Of a stretch of 33,603 bases of DNA, positions 29,988 to 33,603 are shown piece after piece. The position numbers and the translations under genes were made by a program. The notes under the pieces were generated by a model. The model was not told the DNA's origin. It saw only the letters and a list, made by a program, of their open reading frames with translations, and did not search any database. The stretch's first letter is position 1, and each line of letters opens with the position of its first letter. Source of the DNA: CAYWTX01 sp964461295 (GTDB lineage Bacteria; Planctomycetota; Phycisphaerae; SM23-33); contig CAYWTX010000453.1 in assembly GCA_964461295.1 (NCBI GenBank), positions 1-33,603 on the forward strand, written 5' to 3'.

Positions 29988-30572
29988 ATGAGCGGCACAG
30001 CAGAGACAACCCGATTGGTTCTCGCCTCCTCCAGCCCCCGTCGCCGGGAGTTGCTGGCCGAGAAGGGCTATGCCTTTGACGTGGTGGATCCGCCGCTTCC
30101 GGAAATCCTGAGCGGACCGGCGGGCATCAGCCCTGCCCGTCAAGCCGAAGCGGCCGCCTATTTCAAGGCCCGGGCCGTGGCGGACCGGGAGACCTCGGCC
30201 GCGGTGCTCGGGGCCGACACCATCGTCGTCGTGAACGGCGCGATTCTCGGCAAGCCCATCGACCGGGCGGATGCGGAGCGGATGCTCCGCGCGCTATCCG
30301 GCACGCGGCACCGCGTGATTACCGGAGTGGCATTGCTGGAACCTGACGGGCAGAGGCGAATCACTTCTGAAGTGACCTACGTGACCATGCGGCCGATGTC
30401 GGAGCAGGAGATCGCCGACTACCTTGACTCCGGCGAATGGATCGGCAAGGCCGGCGCGTACGCGATCCAGGAGACGGCCGACCGATTTGTTCAGAAGGTC
30501 GATGGCAGTTGGAGCAACGTGGTCGGCCTGCCGATGGAGACCGTCGGGCGGCTGCTGGCGGAACTGGACTGA
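29988..30572 (+). CDS. maf: Maf-family nucleotide pyrophosphatase
   Basis: 194 aa, normal length. SSSPRRREL (14-22) is the family signature, Asp77 (GADT) the catalytic acid, and KP (89-90), GTRHRVITG and GKAGAYAIQ (153-161) follow in the usual order. Maf proteins hydrolyse non-canonical or excess nucleoside triphosphates (dTTP/UTP or m7GTP types) in the cytoplasm; the subtype cannot be decided here. There is no clear Shine-Dalgarno; CAATAT lies 6 nt before the ATG and could be a -10 box giving a leaderless transcript. The stop TGA overlaps the next ATG by one base. Confidence 0.92.
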   Translation: MSGTAETTRLVLASSSPRRRELLAEKGYAFDVVDPPLPEILSGPAGISPARQAEAAAYFKARAVADRETSAAVLGADTIVVVNGAILGKPIDRADAERMLRALSGTRHRVITGVALLEPDGQRRITSEVTYVTMRPMSEQEIADYLDSGEWIGKAGAYAIQETADRFVQKVDGSWSNVVGLPMETVGRLLAELD

Positions 30573-31072
30573 TGCTCCGAACGCTGCAGGAAACAAGCGG
30601 GCTGTGGGTATCGCTGGCCTTGGCCGGCGCGGCCTGGTGCTTGGGCGGCTGCGGGAGCAAACCCAGCAGGACGCAGCCGACCGTGACGATCAATGGCCGC
30701 GCGTGGCGAGTGGAGGTGGCTGCCAGCGAGCAGGACCGCTACCGGGGCCTGGGCGGGCGGCGCGACCTGGCCGCCGACGCGGGGATGCTGTTCATGTTCC
30801 CCCGCGCCGACGTGCTGCAGTTCTGCATGCGGGACTGCGAATTCCCCATCGACGTCGCTTTCATCGATTCCGACCTGCGCGTGGTGTACGTGACCACCAT
30901 GGAAGTGGAGCCCGACCGCGTCGGACGGGCCGTCTACAGTTCGCAATCGCCTGCCCGGTACGCGCTGGAGGTCAGCGCGGGGTCGTTGAGAGCGGCCGGG
31001 GCGAAGGCCGGGGACAGGGCGACTTTCTCGCCGGACATCCTGAAGCAAGTTAAAGGGGCACCGGGACGATGA
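30572..31072 (+). CDS. DUF192 lipoprotein
   Basis: 166 aa. A signal with lipobox LGGC (Cys27) is followed by a DUF192 domain at about 38-160: MLFMFPRADVLQFCMRD and CEFPIDVAFIDSDLRVVYV are the family core, and ALEVSAGSLRAAGAKAGD a late strand-loop. DUF192 proteins are small, exported or membrane-anchored, with no established reaction. TGATG coupling to maf (one-base overlap) suggests co-translation, although a functional link is not obvious. Confidence 0.9.
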   Translation: MLRTLQETSGLWVSLALAGAAWCLGGCGSKPSRTQPTVTINGRAWRVEVAASEQDRYRGLGGRRDLAADAGMLFMFPRADVLQFCMRDCEFPIDVAFIDSDLRVVYVTTMEVEPDRVGRAVYSSQSPARYALEVSAGSLRAAGAKAGDRATFSPDILKQVKGAPGR

Positions 31073-31132
31073 CGATGACGAGGAGGGGATGGGTGCGGCC
31101 GCGGGTGGCCAGCGGGTCGTCATGGGTGATCG

Positions 31133-32317
31133 GTGCCCGAAACGTCGAGTATCTTGTGGCTGTCGGACGAAGCTGCCCCCGCCAACGTGCGCCGGGCGGC
31201 GCAGGGCCGCTGGCGGCTGAGGCACGGCCGCCGCCGCGAGCCGCTGGCGCCGCAACTCCACCATGCCGCCCTGGCGCTGGTGAGCCTGGGCAGCCAGGCG
31301 AACGACCCCAAGGAACTGTCCGACCTCGTGGACGCGGTGGACCGCGCCGACGCGGTGGCCGTGGTGCTCCTGCCGGCCGACGCCCGGTTGGCCTGGCGGG
31401 TCCTGTCGCGGCACGAGGGGAAGTTCCTCTGCGTGCGGAGGGACATCGCTCCGGAAGAACTGGCGGCCCGCATGGACGCGGCTGCGTCGCTCCAGCCGGC
31501 CCTCCACAAGCTCCAGGAGGAGTTGGCGGTGGCCCGGAGCATGTGGACGCGGCAGGGCGACGCGATGGGCGAGATGGACGAGGAGATGCGTCTGGCGGCG
31601 CGGTTGCAGCGCGACTTCCTGCCGCGACGGCTGCCGGAGGTGGGGCCGGTGCGGTTCGCCGCCCTGTATCGCCCGCTGGGGTGGGTCAGCGGCGACATCT
31701 ACGACGTTGCCCGGCTGGACGAGAGTCACGTGGGCTTCTACGTGGCCGACGTGGTCGGGCACGGGCTTCCGGCGGCGCTGCTGACGATGTTCATCAAGCG
31801 CGGGCTGCAGACCAAGCGGATCGAGGGGAACAGTTACCAGATCATTCCGCCGCACACGGCGTTGGCGCAGCTTAACGCCGACCTGTGCGAGCAGAACCTG
31901 ACAAGCTGCCAGTTCTGCACCGCGGCCTACTGCGTGCTGGACGTCCCCAGCCTCACGTTGAGCTACGCGCGGGCGGGGCACCCCGAACCCATCGTGGTGC
32001 ACGCCGACGGCAGCGCCAGCGCGCTGGCGTCCGACGGCCCGCTGCTGGGCGTGTTCCCCGATGCCCAGTTCGCGCTGGCGACGGCGAAGTTGTCGCCGGG
32101 CGACCGCGTGATCCTCTACTCCGACGGGGCGGAGGAATCGCTGGGCGGCGCCCGCCGCAGCCGCGAGAAGCTCATGGAGGTCCTGGCGACCCAATGGCGC
32201 CGCCCACGCGGCGAGATGCTGCTGTACCTGACGGGGCTGATCGACGACGGCCGCCAGCGCAACCAGGGGGCCGACGACATCACGATCATCGTCATGGACG
32301 TGCTGGAAGAGGGGTAG
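31133..32317 (+). CDS. SpoIIE/RsbU-type PP2C phosphatase with N-terminal pseudo-receiver-like domain
   Basis: 394 aa from a GTG at 31133; an in-frame TGA lies two codons upstream, so this is the first possible start. Residues 1-115 (VVLLPADARLAWRVL, KFLCVRRDI) resemble a receiver-like fold lacking a clear phospho-Asp. A helical linker (120-165, ending EEMRLAARLQRDFLP) joins it to the phosphatase (168-392). Metal-binding acids are Asp188 (GWVSGD), Asp206 (VADVVGHG), Asp331 (LYSDGAEE) and Asp382 (ADDITI), with RAGHPEP at 280-286. Such enzymes usually dephosphorylate an anti-sigma-factor antagonist in a partner-switching circuit. No antagonist or kinase gene is adjacent; the sigma factor at 26211-27173 is 4 kb away and only a possible target. 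GTG start is weakly supported by GGGTGAT. Confidence 0.88.
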   Translation: MPETSSILWLSDEAAPANVRRAAQGRWRLRHGRRREPLAPQLHHAALALVSLGSQANDPKELSDLVDAVDRADAVAVVLLPADARLAWRVLSRHEGKFLCVRRDIAPEELAARMDAAASLQPALHKLQEELAVARSMWTRQGDAMGEMDEEMRLAARLQRDFLPRRLPEVGPVRFAALYRPLGWVSGDIYDVARLDESHVGFYVADVVGHGLPAALLTMFIKRGLQTKRIEGNSYQIIPPHTALAQLNADLCEQNLTSCQFCTAAYCVLDVPSLTLSYARAGHPEPIVVHADGSASALASDGPLLGVFPDAQFALATAKLSPGDRVILYSDGAEESLGGARRSREKLMEVLATQWRRPRGEMLLYLTGLIDDGRQRNQGADDITIIVMDVLEEG

Positions 32318-32486
32318 ACCGGGGACCGGGGGACAACCATTCTCGCGACCTGTCGCCGGCGCGGATCGAGGCTTCTGCTCCCGGCTTGCCCCGTGCCCGC
32401 AACCCCACCGCGGCCCCGGCGGGTTCAACGCTTGTACGCCGAAGCGCCCGCCCATTGCCGGCCCGGCGACGGTCAGGGAGACACAC

Positions 32487-33603
32487 GTGGCATGCGAGCA
32501 TACGTCGGCGGCGTGGGCGCGAGGCATGGCGGCGGTCATCTTGGCCGTCACCGCGCCGGTTCGGTGGTGCCCGGCAGCGCCGGGCGCAGCCCAGGCGGTT
32601 GCGACGAGTCAGCCGGCCGTCGTGGAGATCGAGCCGAAGCCGGCCGCGCCGGCGATTGCCGACCTGGCCCCGCCGGCGGACTTCCAGCCGCCCGCCGGCC
32701 TGCCCGTCGTCGCATTCGCTGACAACGTCGTGCCGACGCGGTGGCTGCACGTCTGCCCGGCGCCGAAGGGCATGGGCGCCCAACTCGCCGCCGCCTTGCT
32801 CAAGCCCCCCGCCGACGCCGAGGCCGGCAAACTCCTGGCCCAACTCAAGCCCCTGCCGCCGGAGATGATCGCCAAGGACTGCTGGCCGGACTTCACCGAC
32901 GCGATCAACCTGCGGAAGCTCGGCGGCGAGAAGCCCGGCCAGCGGTCGTGCCTGGCGGCGGCCATCCAGGTGGACGGCCCGCGCCTCGTTCGCGTCTGCC
33001 ACGGCGCGGCCGGGATGAACACGACGGCGAGCTTGTGGATCGCCGGGCAGGAGGTCGCCCACGGGCAGCTCGTGCGCCTGGCCAAGGGCGTCTACCCCGT
33101 GGTGATCGAGGCGTTCCACGGCCAGCGCGGCACGTGGATCGCATGGAGCATCGCCTGGCTGGCGCCGCGGCTGACCGTGGTCGCCGAGCAGGAGGTCGAT
33201 GACGTGCACCGCTGGCGCACGTCGCTGTGGGAGGAGTCCGTCGCCGCCGCCCGCGCCGACGGCAACGAGCTGATGGCGAGGATCAGGATCGACCCCGCGA
33301 CGGTCGCGGGCAAGGCGGGCTTCTTCCGCGTCGGGCGCAGCGTCAACGGCAAGTGGTGGCTGATCGACCCGTCGGACAAGCCGTTCTACCACATGGGCTG
33401 CACGGGCCTGAACGCCGGCGGGATGGGCGGGCGCCGAATGCGCATGCCGCCCGTGGCGGCCGAAACAGCCGCCAGGTGGGTCGGCCTGCTGCGGGACTGG
33501 GACTTCAACGCCATGGGGTCGTGGACTACGCCGGAGTTCTTCGACAAGAACATGCCTTACGCCGACATCATCGACGGCGGCTACCTGGCCGAGGGCAGCC
33601 TCG
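32487..33603 (+). CDS. Exported agarase/GH50-like glycosidase, cut by window edge
   Basis: Open from a GTG at 32487 (GGGAG 6 nt upstream at 32476-32480) to the right edge, 372 codons and still open. A long, weak signal-like N-terminus (AAVILAVTAPVRWCPAA) precedes a Pro/Ala-rich linker and a beta-rich domain (about 75-270). The last 90 residues match the N-terminal half of agarase-type barrels: WWLIDPSDKPFYHMGCTGL and WVGLLRDWDFNAMGSWT. The pattern (D-P-x-x-x-P-F-y-x-x-G, then lk-W-x-FNa-G-W) is familiar from GH50/DUF5060-linked enzymes. The catalytic acids lie beyond the edge, so activity cannot be checked. ATG at 32526 is an alternative start. Confidence 0.82.
   Translation, partial: MACEHTSAAWARGMAAVILAVTAPVRWCPAAPGAAQAVATSQPAVVEIEPKPAAPAIADLAPPADFQPPAGLPVVAFADNVVPTRWLHVCPAPKGMGAQLAAALLKPPADAEAGKLLAQLKPLPPEMIAKDCWPDFTDAINLRKLGGEKPGQRSCLAAAIQVDGPRLVRVCHGAAGMNTTASLWIAGQEVAHGQLVRLAKGVYPVVIEAFHGQRGTWIAWSIAWLAPRLTVVAEQEVDDVHRWRTSLWEESVAAARADGNELMARIRIDPATVAGKAGFFRVGRSVNGKWWLIDPSDKPFYHMGCTGLNAGGMGGRRMRMPPVAAETAARWVGLLRDWDFNAMGSWTTPEFFDKNMPYADIIDGGYLAEGSL

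Overview
This is a GC-rich bacterial window, roughly two thirds G+C by eye, with 26 complete or near-complete protein genes, one gene cut by the right edge, and one probable gene remnant. The gene content points to an uncultured member of the Planctomycetota (Phycisphaerae-like) or a neighbouring PVC-type polysaccharide degrader. Supporting traits are Tat-exported Gfo/Idh/MocA and ThuA proteins, paired DUF5107-TPR proteins, a seven-motif FG-GAP/VCBS propeller, a secreted EF-hand protein, large exported glycosidase-like proteins and many short dispersed intergenic repeats. The phylum is an inference; there is no rRNA or other marker here to settle it. No rRNA, tRNA, CRISPR array, integrase or transposase gene was seen.

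Layout. 1-258 is a heptanucleotide tandem array that runs into the start of a secreted hypothetical gene, followed by a CsgG-like lipoprotein gene. 2493-3590 is an orphan MalK/UgpC-type ABC ATPase. 3691-7584 holds three minus-strand genes: a zinc-ribbon membrane protein, a cytoplasmic GH63/GH37-like glycosidase with a clear intrinsic terminator, and a secreted six-EF-hand protein. 7968-19169 is an export-rich carbohydrate region: a 933-aa glycosidase-like protein, two paralogous DUF5107-TPR genes in tandem, a lipoprotein esterase, a right-handed beta-helix protein and an acetyl-esterase-like hydrolase. 19541-24631 is a co-directional cluster of ThuA (Tat), aldo/keto-reductase-like (Tat), tetraheme c-type lipoprotein, seven-motif propeller and Gfo/Idh/MocA oxidoreductase (Tat). 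25252-28889 is regulatory: a NarL/LuxR response regulator, a compact sigma-70 factor, and lexA with an unusual overlapping upstream gene behind a very good promoter. 29206-32317 has a small coiled-coil gene with its own terminator, then a maf - DUF192 lipoprotein - SpoIIE-type phosphatase group. The last gene, cut at the edge, looks like an agarase/GH50-type exported glycosidase.

How the genes may work together (inference). The exported hydrolases and esterases would debranch and cleave acetylated polysaccharide. The ABC ATPase (permease genes not in the window) and the cytoplasmic GH63-like enzyme would handle imported oligosaccharide. The 19541-24631 cluster looks like a periplasmic sugar-oxidation module in which Tat-folded oxidoreductases sit next to a four-heme lipoprotein that could take the electrons. 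That module is the best candidate for an undescribed system here.

The second striking property is the set of short tandem arrays with different consensus sequences but always a 7-nt unit. They lie at gene boundaries: at a start codon, directly after a stop codon, next to a terminator and next to ribosome binding sites.
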